Assembly (NCBI GenBank): GCA_013177805.1
Contig: JABLXU010000010.1
Span: 1 to 64,000 of the forward strand
Length of the DNA: 64,000 nucleotides
Reading direction: 5' to 3'
Origin: Candidatus Omnitrophota bacterium
GTDB lineage: Bacteria > Hinthialibacterota > Hinthialibacteria > Hinthialibacterales > Hinthialibacteraceae
The position numbers and the translations under genes were made by a program. Of this stretch, positions 51,664 through 60,648 are shown piece by piece. Each line of letters starts with the position of its first letter. The first letter of the stretch is position 1. The notes under the pieces are model-generated. The model saw only the letters and a list, made by a program, of their open reading frames with translations. It had not been told where the DNA came from and searched no databases.

Positions 51664-54600
51664 ATGGCTTCATATACCGGCCGCAAAACGGTTCTGGATC
51701 TCGCCCGCGAGCTGGGCATCCGGACCGAAACCGTGATCCATGCCCTCCAACGGTTGGGCGTTCCTGAATCCCTCCAGGAAATCAATCCCGCGCTCGAACA
51801 ACAATTGATCGAGCAAATGGCCGCTGATGGCGCCATATCCGCCGCCCTCTCCCGCGGCACGAAACGCCGCCCGGCGAAGGACAGGGTTCTGGCCAATGAT
51901 GAAATCCTCCTGGAAGCCTTAGGCGCCGGAGAAATCGGTTTTTCGCGTGAAGAGATCCCCCCCGCTGTCCGCCGGCTTTTGGATTCACTGCCGAAACCTT
52001 CCCGTTTCCGGCGGTGGTGGGGACGAAGTCATCCTCTGACTACCGCCTTGGTTCAAAATCCACTGTCTCCGGAAGAGGTGGAAGCCCTTTTTCCCGCTCC
52101 CCTCCCTCCTCTTGATGATCCTGCCAACGCGACAGGTCCGGAAGCCGCTGCTTCTCCATCACCCCCGGGCGGACTGGTGACGGATGAAGGGGAAGAATTG
52201 CCGGAAGACAGGTTTGGATTTGAAGAACCGGATGAGTCCGAGGATCTGGACCCGGTACTCGATGAGTCCGGATTGCAGCCCCCCCGCCTTTCTCCTGAAT
52301 CCACGGCGGAAACAGTGGATGAAGAAATCCCCATAAATGAAGAGGCAATTTCCTCCCTTGATCCCAATCTCTTATCCGAAATCGATGCCCTGAAACAGGG
52401 AGAAACCGATGACCTGAATGAGATCGAACTCAGCGAATTGGAACAGTTGGAAGGACTGGAGGATTTGGAGGGATTGGAAGTCCTGAATGAATTGGATGAA
52501 CCGCCCCGACCCGGTCAGTCTGCGCCGGCATCGAAATCGGACAGTACTTCCCTTCGTATCATGGAAGAAAATCGAAACGCCTTGGAGGACGCGCCCGGCG
52601 AGGAAGACCAGGACAACGAGGAAGACCAGGACAGCCTGGAAGATCTGGATGAGATAGATGATCTTGAAGAAATCGAATCCCTGGGGGATCTGGACGAGGA
52701 CGAGACGCTGGATTCTTCCGAAATTGAAAAAGAACTCGAAGAAACCACCCAGCGGTTGGAGCGGCAAATCGTCGAAGAACCCATGGGCTGGGCCGAACAA
52801 ATCCTTTCCCGGATTCAGTTGACTCCGTTGGAGATGTGGACTCTGATCGGCGGCACGGCCGTGACCCTCGCGGCTTTGCTGGGAGTGGCTGGGTACTGGT
52901 GGTGGAACGTCAGCCCCCAGGCGCAGACGGGTTTATTCGAAGAAGCCGGACGGCATTCGCAATCCGCGACGGCATTGAGTGGCAACGGAGGCTGGAGGCA
53001 GGCGCGCAAAGAATGGCAGGCGGCGGCCGACGCCTACGAAAAATTTGTCAACCAGTTTTCCAGCAATCCCAAACGGCGCGAAGAGGCGTTCTACCTGTTA
53101 TGCGACGCGTATTACCAGATTGCGCAGGGTGACGAAAAGGCGGGTGACACACGCAACGCCGAAGACGCGTACCGCCGCATGATTAATTATTACCAGAAAT
53201 ACCTAGAGTTTCTCGAAAAAACAGCCAGCCAGATGGCCGATATCCAGCCAAGACAGCCTCATCTGGCCTATCCCGATATCAACCGCCAGCAAACGGCCTT
53301 GTTCCGCATCGCCCTGGCGCATAAAAAACTGCAGCATTTCGATATCGCCATTGAAAAACTCAAGTCCTTCGCCCAGCGGTTTGGTTCGACCAGCGCGGGG
53401 CGGGAAGCCTTAATGCAAGTGGGGCATGTTTACCGCGATTGGGCCAAACTCAACCAGGAACAAGAACTGCCTCTCCTCAACGAAGCCGCCGCCGCCTATG
53501 CCGAGGCCTTGCAAAAAACTCCCGCGGATGTTCCCGCCGAACGGATGCGGTTGTATGCCTGCATTGGGGATATTTGCTCAGAGAAATACCAGCGGAGCCT
53601 GGCCAACCAAAATCCCGAAGAGGCCAATTCCCACCTTGTGGAAGCCGCTGCCAACTACGAGAACGCCGTCGCCGAGGCCCGTCAATACGGCCTGGAGACT
53701 CTCGCGGCCCAACCCAATGGTATGGAACTTGTCCGGGAGATTCTTAAGACGAAAAAAACTTTGGGGGATCTCTACCTCCTGCGGGGGCGGGAAGCCGGCG
53801 AAAAATGGCGCGAATATGAAAACCTGGCCGCTCCGTTTCCCGATTCGATCATTTATAAGCAAAAATTGCTGGACGCGGCCGAACTGAAAAAAAACGCGAC
53901 CGTTCAATTCCTTGAAAAAGCCAATGCCCTCTACCAGGAACTACTGGGTGAGAGTGACTGGCTCGATGCCCGGGACTTCGATGACATCCGCTATCACATC
54001 ACCGAGTCGCATTTCATCCTGCGCGAATTTCCTCAAGCGCTTGCCGCCGGTGACGCGATTCTCAGCAGCACCCGCCCGCCCCGTCCCGAAGCCGAGACGC
54101 AACTGCAATATCTCCTGGGTCATGCCGCGTGGGAACAAGCCAAGGAAACCGGCGATTACACCCGGGTGAAAAATCATTACCACCGCGCGTTGGAACTGGA
54201 CGATTTCTACCCCGCTTCGCAAAAGGGCGAAACCAGCCACCTAGCGGAAATCCGGCTCATCAATGCGTATTACATGCTCGATAAACGGTACGAGGAGGCC
54301 CTCCGCCGTTTTCAAAGCGCCGTCGAACGCTATCCCGACACCGGGTATTCCTACCTTACGCTCTATTGGTTCGCCAACGCTACGCAGGAATACGCTGATT
54401 CGCTCATGGATGAAGCGGGCCGTCTGGAAACGGCCCTCCAGCCGCCGGGCGGCGCGGCGAAATCCGCCGAAGAGGTGCGGTCACTCCGCGAAAAAGCCCG
54501 TTCCTTATACACGGATGCCATCGACCGTTACAACCGGGCCGCCGCTTCCCGGGATAAATCCAAATATGTGGATACACGGCACGAAACTTTTTTAAGTGAC

Positions 54601-55608
54601 ATCTTGTTCAGCCGCGGTCATGCGGCGTACAAAGCGGGGCTTTATACCGAGGCGGAGAAATATTTCCAAGAAGCGTTGAACCGCTACCGGGACAATCCCG
54701 TGGCCCAAAAATACATCCCTTCCGCCCTCGAACGCTTGGGCGACCTGAACACCCGCCTGGCCAACTACGGCAAGGCCATCCGGTATTACCAAGAATATCT
54801 CAACAATCCCTACGAGGACGCCAATGCCCGGGTCAGCCTGAAATTGGCCGAGGCCTATCTCAAGCAATATTCCTACAACCAAGCCCGGCAGGTCTATCAA
54901 AAAATCGCCCGGGACTACCCGGCCCCCGCGCCTCAGGAATCCGAACGGCTTCTGCGCTTGGGACGGGTTCCCGAAAAAGGCCCCGGCTTCGAGGCGTTGA
55001 AAAAAATTGCCGAATCATATTTTCAGGAAGCCGCAACGCATATCCTGGAGGACCGTGAAGCCAAATTACGCCTCGCTTTACAAGCCTACCAGGAGCTCAT
55101 CACCCGTTATCCCCTAAGCCCCAATAGCCCTCACCTGCCGGAAGACGCCGATTCTCTATACAAAATCGCGTTGATCCAGTCGGAACTCGGCAACCTCCCT
55201 GAAGCGGTGACTACTTATGAAGCCTTCCTCCAACAAGTCCCCGATTACCCCCGCCAAGGATTGATTTATTACAAAATCGCTCAGGCGTGCCTCGATATGA
55301 ATCCACCGGACTGTGACAAGGCTATCGACTCGCTCAAGCATGTCGATGAGCAATTGTTCGATTCTCCCGCGCAATTTGCGGATGCTCTCATCCTCCAAGG
55401 CCAGGCTTGGGAAAAAAAGGCTCACACCGCCCTGGCCGCGGGGGATAAAGACTTATACATGGCCTATCTCGATCAGGCGGGACGGATCTACAACCGCGCT
55501 GCCTCCTCTCCCGATCCACAAAAAAATAAGGAAGCCCTCGTGATGCGCCAAGCGATCGAATCCATTCTGGTAGGCCATAAAGAATTATCCAATGCCAAAA
55601 ATCCATAA
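51664..55608 (+). CDS. giant TPR membrane protein with IF2_N-like N-terminal motif and acidic linker
   Basis: 1314 aa: RKTVLDLARELGIRTETVIHALQRLGVPES at N-terminus, acidic linker (DNEEDQDSLEDLDEIDDLEEIESLGDLDEDE), TM MWTLIGGTAVTLAALLGVAGYWWW, then many TPR-like repeats. Confidence 0.8.
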   Translation: MASYTGRKTVLDLARELGIRTETVIHALQRLGVPESLQEINPALEQQLIEQMAADGAISAALSRGTKRRPAKDRVLANDEILLEALGAGEIGFSREEIPPAVRRLLDSLPKPSRFRRWWGRSHPLTTALVQNPLSPEEVEALFPAPLPPLDDPANATGPEAAASPSPPGGLVTDEGEELPEDRFGFEEPDESEDLDPVLDESGLQPPRLSPESTAETVDEEIPINEEAISSLDPNLLSEIDALKQGETDDLNEIELSELEQLEGLEDLEGLEVLNELDEPPRPGQSAPASKSDSTSLRIMEENRNALEDAPGEEDQDNEEDQDSLEDLDEIDDLEEIESLGDLDEDETLDSSEIEKELEETTQRLERQIVEEPMGWAEQILSRIQLTPLEMWTLIGGTAVTLAALLGVAGYWWWNVSPQAQTGLFEEAGRHSQSATALSGNGGWRQARKEWQAAADAYEKFVNQFSSNPKRREEAFYLLCDAYYQIAQGDEKAGDTRNAEDAYRRMINYYQKYLEFLEKTASQMADIQPRQPHLAYPDINRQQTALFRIALAHKKLQHFDIAIEKLKSFAQRFGSTSAGREALMQVGHVYRDWAKLNQEQELPLLNEAAAAYAEALQKTPADVPAERMRLYACIGDICSEKYQRSLANQNPEEANSHLVEAAANYENAVAEARQYGLETLAAQPNGMELVREILKTKKTLGDLYLLRGREAGEKWREYENLAAPFPDSIIYKQKLLDAAELKKNATVQFLEKANALYQELLGESDWLDARDFDDIRYHITESHFILREFPQALAAGDAILSSTRPPRPEAETQLQYLLGHAAWEQAKETGDYTRVKNHYHRALELDDFYPASQKGETSHLAEIRLINAYYMLDKRYEEALRRFQSAVERYPDTGYSYLTLYWFANATQEYADSLMDEAGRLETALQPPGGAAKSAEEVRSLREKARSLYTDAIDRYNRAAASRDKSKYVDTRHETFLSDILFSRGHAAYKAGLYTEAEKYFQEALNRYRDNPVAQKYIPSALERLGDLNTRLANYGKAIRYYQEYLNNPYEDANARVSLKLAEAYLKQYSYNQARQVYQKIARDYPAPAPQESERLLRLGRVPEKGPGFEALKKIAESYFQEAATHILEDREAKLRLALQAYQELITRYPLSPNSPHLPEDADSLYKIALIQSELGNLPEAVTTYEAFLQQVPDYPRQGLIYYKIAQACLDMNPPDCDKAIDSLKHVDEQLFDSPAQFADALILQGQAWEKKAHTALAAGDKDLYMAYLDQAGRIYNRAASSPDPQKNKEALVMRQAIESILVGHKELSNAKNP

Positions 55609-55912
55609 AAGATTCTTTTATTCTAATTTCTCATTTTTTATTTATGACAGAGGCATTTTCTGCCTCCGATAGGAAAATTCTGCCTCAAATCCTATTTCTA
55701 CTCTACGAGATCCGATCGGGAATGAGTGAAGCGAAAACCACAAGAACGACTTATATATAAATGGTCGTTATGTTGGTCGTTATGTAAACTGAGGGGACAG
55801 GCCGGGATAATGGATGAAAATGGGGTCATGCTAGAAATGCGTACCTCATGAGGTTTAATCGATTCCACACGTTCTGGGATGAGGGCCGATACCGTTGTCT
55901 GCCCCTGCAAAA

Positions 55913-55945
55913 TACCCTCGCCCTGACCTTCTCCCAGAGGGAGTG
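55913..55945. repeat. intergenic REP-like palindromic repeat, copy 4 (inverted)
   Basis: taccctcgccctgaccttctcccagagggagtg, reverse complement of the other copies' consensus. Confidence 0.6.
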
Positions 55946-56060
55946 AAATGGTTTCGCGTTCTCATCCATACTATTTTCATGGCTAAAAAACTGAAAAAGT
56001 ACTGCGGCCGGGTCTATAGATACCTCCAAGGATCAACCCGCAGACCTCCATGAACACAAC

Positions 56061-56076
56061 TGGTACAAATATTGCA
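56061..56076 (+). promoter_or_regulatory. sigma54 -24/-12 promoter upstream of flgB
   Basis: TGGTACAAATATTGCA, GG-N10-GC spacing, matches TGGYRCN5TTGCW; about 41 nt upstream of ATG 56117. Confidence 0.75.
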
Positions 56077-56116
56077 CTTTATTCATGTAACTTGGCTTGA
56101 ACAATAGGGTCTCCCT

Positions 56117-56542
56117 ATGATCACCGGACGGCTTTTCTCAGAGACGACGCTGGATGTCCTCAAAAAAGGAATCGAGGGGACCCTTGCCCGTAATCAGGCC
56201 ATTGCCAACAACATAGCCAACGTGGACACGCCGAGTTATCAGCGCGCGGAGGTCTCGTTCGAAGACCAACTGCGGAAAGTCCTCCGGGGCGAGGGAATCA
56301 CCGGGCGGCGCACGGATTCTGCCCATTTCATCATCGGCGGCGCGCCCGAAATCGCAGCGATCCGGCCTTTCGTGGAAATTGACCGCGAAACCCGGTTCCG
56401 GCCGGACCGTAACAATGTCAATATTGATCAGGAGATGGCCGCGCTGGCCGAAAACACGCAGAAAAATTTGGAGTTTACAGAATTGCTCAGCCGGCGGTAT
56501 GATAGTTTGCGGAATGTTATCCGCACGGCAGGCCAAGCGTAA
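56117..56542 (+). CDS. flgB: flagellar basal-body rod protein FlgB
   Basis: LKKGIEGTLARNQAIANNIANVDTPSYQRAEVSFEDQLRK...FTELLSRRYDSLRNVIR. Confidence 0.96.
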   Translation: MITGRLFSETTLDVLKKGIEGTLARNQAIANNIANVDTPSYQRAEVSFEDQLRKVLRGEGITGRRTDSAHFIIGGAPEIAAIRPFVEIDRETRFRPDRNNVNIDQEMAALAENTQKNLEFTELLSRRYDSLRNVIRTAGQA

Positions 56543-56568
56543 GTTCTTGAACCGGAGGGAGTCCGGGG

Positions 56569-57012
56569 ATGAGTTTTTCCATCAGCGCGTCCGGCATGAC
56601 CGCCCAGCGGATCCGGATGGATGTCATCGCCAACAACATCGCCAACGCCAATACGATGGTGACGGCGGAAGGTACGCCTTACCGGCGGCGCGAAGTCATT
56701 CTGGAAGCCCCGGGACGCACCTTCGCGGAATCGATGTCCACCGCCCGCCGTCGGCTAAACCGCGTCATCGGCAGCGGCGTGACCGTGCAAAAAATCGTGG
56801 AAGACCGCTCCCCAATGGCTTTCACGCAGGTTTACGATCCCGGTCATCCCTTTGCGGACGGTAACGGCATGGTTCTGCGGCCCAATGTCAACGTGACGGT
56901 GGAAATGGTAAACATGATCGATGCCTCACGGGCTTACGAAGCCAACATTACGGCCTTCAATTCCTACAAGCAAATGGCTCAAAAAGCCCTGCAAATCGGC
57001 AGCCAGCGATAA
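56569..57012 (+). CDS. flgC: flagellar basal-body rod protein FlgC
   Basis: MSFSISASGMTAQRIRMDVIANNIANANTMVTAEGTPYRRREVIL...GNGMVLRPNVNVTVEMVNMIDASRAYEANITAFNSYKQMAQKALQIG. Confidence 0.97.
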   Translation: MSFSISASGMTAQRIRMDVIANNIANANTMVTAEGTPYRRREVILEAPGRTFAESMSTARRRLNRVIGSGVTVQKIVEDRSPMAFTQVYDPGHPFADGNGMVLRPNVNVTVEMVNMIDASRAYEANITAFNSYKQMAQKALQIGSQR

Positions 57013-57059
57013 CCGGGGCCTTTCCGCGGAAAGCGTTCACAAGATTCGGGATTTAGATC

Positions 57060-57389
57060 ATGGTTGATTTGCCCATTGTCCCCATCCCTCCCCGCAATAC
57101 CGGACCGGCCGAGATCCAGTCCTCCCCGCCGGCGGCTCCGAAATCCGCCCGCACGGTTTCGCCCGATTCGGCCTTCCAGGAGAAATTACTCCGCGCCTTG
57201 AATCAAATCGGAGCCGGAGTGGATCAGGTCGGCCAATCCACACCCACCTTCCAGGATATGCAACAGGTGATGGAACAAGCCAAGAGCGCTTTCACGGAAA
57301 CCATGCACGCCCATCTGCTGATGCAGAGCCTAACGAAAAACGCCGAATCTTCTGCTGGGGGGCCGGATTCCGGATCCCAGGAAGGGTGA
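57060..57389 (+). CDS. unknown small protein between flgC and fliE
   Basis: 109 aa; SAFQEKLLRALNQIGAGVDQVGQSTPTFQDMQQVMEQAKSAFTETMHAHLLMQSLTKNAES; stop directly abuts the fliE ORF start. Confidence 0.75.
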   Translation: MVDLPIVPIPPRNTGPAEIQSSPPAAPKSARTVSPDSAFQEKLLRALNQIGAGVDQVGQSTPTFQDMQQVMEQAKSAFTETMHAHLLMQSLTKNAESSAGGPDSGSQEG

Positions 57390-57716
57390 ATGATGCCGGA
57401 TCCCCTTGGTCCTATGCCCTCAGGTCCTTCACGTTCCGCCCCCACTGATCCAACATCGCCGGGGGAATTAAGACCCCGGGAACCAGCGGTTCCAGGACCT
57501 TCCTTTGTGGAATTGTTAAAAAGATCGATCTATGAAGTCAACCAACTCCAGGACCAGGCAGGCGACAAAGTTCAAAAATTGGTGACCGGTGAAATCTCCA
57601 ATATCCACGAAGTGATGATCGCCACAGAAGAAGCTGGAATTGCCCTGAATCTCCTGCTCCAGATCCGCAACCAGTTGCTGCAGGCCTGGGATGAACTCAA
57701 AAGAATCTCAGTATAA
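57390..57716 (+). CDS. fliE: flagellar hook-basal body complex protein FliE
   Basis: SFVELLKRSIYEVNQLQDQAGDKVQKLVTGEISNIHEVMIATEEAGIALNLLLQIRNQLLQAWDELKRISV. Confidence 0.95.
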   Translation: MMPDPLGPMPSGPSRSAPTDPTSPGELRPREPAVPGPSFVELLKRSIYEVNQLQDQAGDKVQKLVTGEISNIHEVMIATEEAGIALNLLLQIRNQLLQAWDELKRISV

Positions 57717-57795
57717 CAGGGTTTATGTGCTTTGGCTTCATTTTTAACTTGATTTTCCTGTCTGGATGTGTTTGAATAATAGGAAGATTGAAATG

Positions 57796-57816
57796 AATCC
57801 GTTTGGCGGATTTTTT
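57796..57816 (+). terminator. rho-independent terminator after fliE
   Basis: AATCCG-TTTGG-CGGATT followed by TTTT. Confidence 0.6.
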
Positions 57817-58012
57817 ATTCGGGTTAAGGGATCATGCTATTTCCTCATTTCATTGTTTTCCTCTGCCGGGAGGACACGGATTCGTGTCCCCCGATTCCAT
57901 TTCACTTGTTCAAAATTCCACGTCTAAACAGTTTTTCAAGGATTAGTTATCCCAAGGCTCCTTTTATCGGACCATCGGCTTGCTTGCGGGATAGAAAAGG
58001 GACCGATCCAAC

Positions 58013-58441
58013 ATGAATACCACCATTTCATCCGCTCCCAATGACATATCCTCGAAAAGGCCCCTCTGGTACGGACTGGCTTTGTGGCTGAATCCACTAG
58101 TCACTTGGGGATTGTTATGGGCTATTTTTTCTCTCAATCCTTTGCCCCATAAGGTTTTCTTAGTGGATACGTCCGAATGGACCCGGACCGTTTCCATCGA
58201 GGCGATTTTACGCGACGGGGACTTCGCCGGCAGGGTCGGGAGTTCAAGAATCCTCGTCCCGGATTCTGAAAGGGATACGATCTTGGCGCTAGAGGGGCAA
58301 ACGCAGGACACGACCCTGTCAATTACGCCTGCCGTGCTCATACCGCCTCGATTCCCAGGGTATGCCGCAAATGTATCTGCCGGAAATCCCGGAATGATCT
58401 ATGGGGCCGTGTCCGGTTCTGTGCCCTATGACTCGAATTGA
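58013..58441 (+). CDS. small single-TM hypothetical protein between fliE and fliF
   Basis: 142 aa; TM region WYGLALWLNPLVTWGLLWAIFSLNPL; no recognised family. Confidence 0.5.
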   Translation: MNTTISSAPNDISSKRPLWYGLALWLNPLVTWGLLWAIFSLNPLPHKVFLVDTSEWTRTVSIEAILRDGDFAGRVGSSRILVPDSERDTILALEGQTQDTTLSITPAVLIPPRFPGYAANVSAGNPGMIYGAVSGSVPYDSN

Positions 58442-58534
58442 GGCCTCCAGTTTCGTGCGGACGCGAAAAACGATCGTGTATGGGCGGCCGTCAGGAAAAT
58501 GAGGTTGCCCGATTAATGCTGAAAGGAGGGGGAG

Positions 58535-60133
58535 ATGCAGGAATTTGTCCAGCAACTGCGCGATCAACTCACCCGCATCTGGGAAACCCTTTCCTTGCAG
58601 CAAAAGGTCATTTTTGTATCGGCGCCCGTGCTCTTGCTGCTTTTCATGGCTGTGGCTGTTTATTGGGCCAGCCGCCCGCAACTGGTGACCCTCGTCACCA
58701 TGGACGACCGGTCTCAGCTGGCAGCCATCGCGGATTATCTCTCTCAGCAAGGTGTCCGCTACGAAATACCCAACGAACGCACCATCCTGGTCGACAAAAA
58801 TCAGCGCGCCCGGTTGCTCATGCAACTCGCCAAGGAAGACTTGATCTCAGGCCGGACCGGGCCGGGGTGGGAAATTTTCGACCAAACTACGCTAGGCATG
58901 ACCGACCGGATGTTCGACGCCCAATTCAAACGGGCCTTGGAGAACGAACTGGCATCCACCATTGTTCAGGGTTCCAACAATATTGCCAGTGCCGATGTCC
59001 ACCTCAATATCCCCAAGGACCGCCTGTTCCGGGCTGATTCCAGCCCCCCGACCGCGTCAGTCAAAGTGGTGAGCCGCGGGATCCTGTCCAAGGAACAGGT
59101 ACAAGGCATCCAAAACCTGGTGGCCATGGCCGTCGAGAAATTGGAGCCGAAGCGGGTGGCTGTGCTGGACAGCAAAAACCAGCTTCTGAGCGAAGACGCC
59201 GACATTGAACCGGGCGTGACTCTCAAGGCTAAACAGCTGGAAATTCAACTCTTCATCGAAAATACCCTGCGCACCAAGGTGGAAAACGCCCTGGAACGCC
59301 TCGTGGGCCGGGATAATTACCTTGTCGAGGTCAATGTCCGTCCCGATTGGACGGAAAAATCCACCAAGCAAACCCACATCGATTCCACCAATCCCGCGGT
59401 GATCAGCGAAAAAACCTACACAGAAGAAAACACCGTCCCTACCACGTCCGGACCGCCCGGCGTGGAAGCCAATGTCCAGGACACGGGCATCGGGGCAACT
59501 GGCGGGGTCTCCGGCACCAACATCGAGGAGACCATCACCAATTATCAATATCCGTGGTTTGAAACCCTGGTCAAGGATCCGATCGGCGAGGTCAAGGAGA
59601 TCTCGGTCGCCATTGCCCTGGACTTCGTGGAAGACGAACAGAATAACAAGGTCCCCCGCACCCCCGACCAGATCGATAAACTCACCAGGCTATTACGCAC
59701 TATGGTGACCCTGCCGGAAGTACAAGTCCCCGGCGACGTGCATAAATTCACCTTAATTGAATATCCCTTTGACGACACGGAAGCCCGCATGATGGCGCGG
59801 GCCGAATTGTGGCAAAACGTATCCGCGCTGAGCCGCTCGGTGTTGCCGGTTATTTTCTTCTTAATCGTGGCTTATCTGGCCTACTACCTCTTCCAACGGG
59901 CTTTTGCGCCCTCGGAACGCGAAGAAGGCGTCCAGGAAGAAATCCCCATCGAACCGGTCAGCGAGGCCAAGGAACTTTCCTTGTCCCAACTGGGACTGTC
60001 GGAATTTGGGGACATCGCCAGTTTGCCGGCGGAAGAACAGCGCCGGTTGAAAATGCAGGAACACGTCATCCATTACGCGGCCGAAAAACCCGACGAAGTC
60101 GCCGCCATCATCAAGGCGTGGCTCAGCGCGTAA
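58535..60133 (+). CDS. fliF: flagellar M-ring protein FliF
   Basis: LVTMDDRSQLAAIADYLSQQGVRYEIPNERTILVDKNQRARLLMQLAKEDLISGRTGPGWEIFDQTTLGMTDRMFDAQFKRALENELASTI...ADVHLNIPKDRLFRADSSPPTASVKVV. Confidence 0.98.
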   Translation: MQEFVQQLRDQLTRIWETLSLQQKVIFVSAPVLLLLFMAVAVYWASRPQLVTLVTMDDRSQLAAIADYLSQQGVRYEIPNERTILVDKNQRARLLMQLAKEDLISGRTGPGWEIFDQTTLGMTDRMFDAQFKRALENELASTIVQGSNNIASADVHLNIPKDRLFRADSSPPTASVKVVSRGILSKEQVQGIQNLVAMAVEKLEPKRVAVLDSKNQLLSEDADIEPGVTLKAKQLEIQLFIENTLRTKVENALERLVGRDNYLVEVNVRPDWTEKSTKQTHIDSTNPAVISEKTYTEENTVPTTSGPPGVEANVQDTGIGATGGVSGTNIEETITNYQYPWFETLVKDPIGEVKEISVAIALDFVEDEQNNKVPRTPDQIDKLTRLLRTMVTLPEVQVPGDVHKFTLIEYPFDDTEARMMARAELWQNVSALSRSVLPVIFFLIVAYLAYYLFQRAFAPSEREEGVQEEIPIEPVSEAKELSLSQLGLSEFGDIASLPAEEQRRLKMQEHVIHYAAEKPDEVAAIIKAWLSA

Positions 60134-60150
60134 GGACGCGGAAATAATCC

Positions 60151-60645
60151 ATGCGTGCCATGAAAGTGTTCATCGCTTCTCCGTTGGGATTTGCCGAAAG
60201 CACGCGGCTGTTTCTGCCCCGCGTCCGCGGCAAACTGCTCGAACTCGGCTGCGAGCCGGTCGATCCCTGGGCTTCCTCGGCAGACCTGGAGGAAGAATTA
60301 CGGAAAGCCGCCAGCCTGGCCGATTGGCAAATCCGTGCGCGCGAGCTGCATCGTGTTTCGATGCGCATCGCCGGACGCAATGCCTCGTTGCTGCGCTCGT
60401 GCGGGAGAGTGCTCGCCGTGCTGGATGGGCCGGACGTCGATTCAGGCACGGCCTCGGAAATCGGATACGCGTTCGGCCTGGGGAAGGGAATCGATGGCTA
60501 CCGGGGCGACTTCCGCCGCGCCGGCGAGAATGATGGCGTGACCATTAACCTCCAGGTACAATATTGGATCGAACAAAGCGGGGGACGCATCGTCCATTCG
60601 CTGGATGAACTGGAATCACTCTACCGCTCGGATAAAAGGGAATAA
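60151..60645 (+). CDS. nucleoside 2-deoxyribosyltransferase-like protein
   Basis: MKVFIASPLGFAESTRLFLPRVRGKLLELGCEPVDPW...GRVLAVLDGPDVDSGTASEIGYAFGLGKGIDGYRGDFRRAGENDGVTINLQVQYWIEQSGGRIVHSLDEL; DG-x3-DSGTxxEIGYA matches the family (PF05014). Confidence 0.93.
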   Translation: MRAMKVFIASPLGFAESTRLFLPRVRGKLLELGCEPVDPWASSADLEEELRKAASLADWQIRARELHRVSMRIAGRNASLLRSCGRVLAVLDGPDVDSGTASEIGYAFGLGKGIDGYRGDFRRAGENDGVTINLQVQYWIEQSGGRIVHSLDELESLYRSDKRE

Positions 60646-60648
60646 GAC

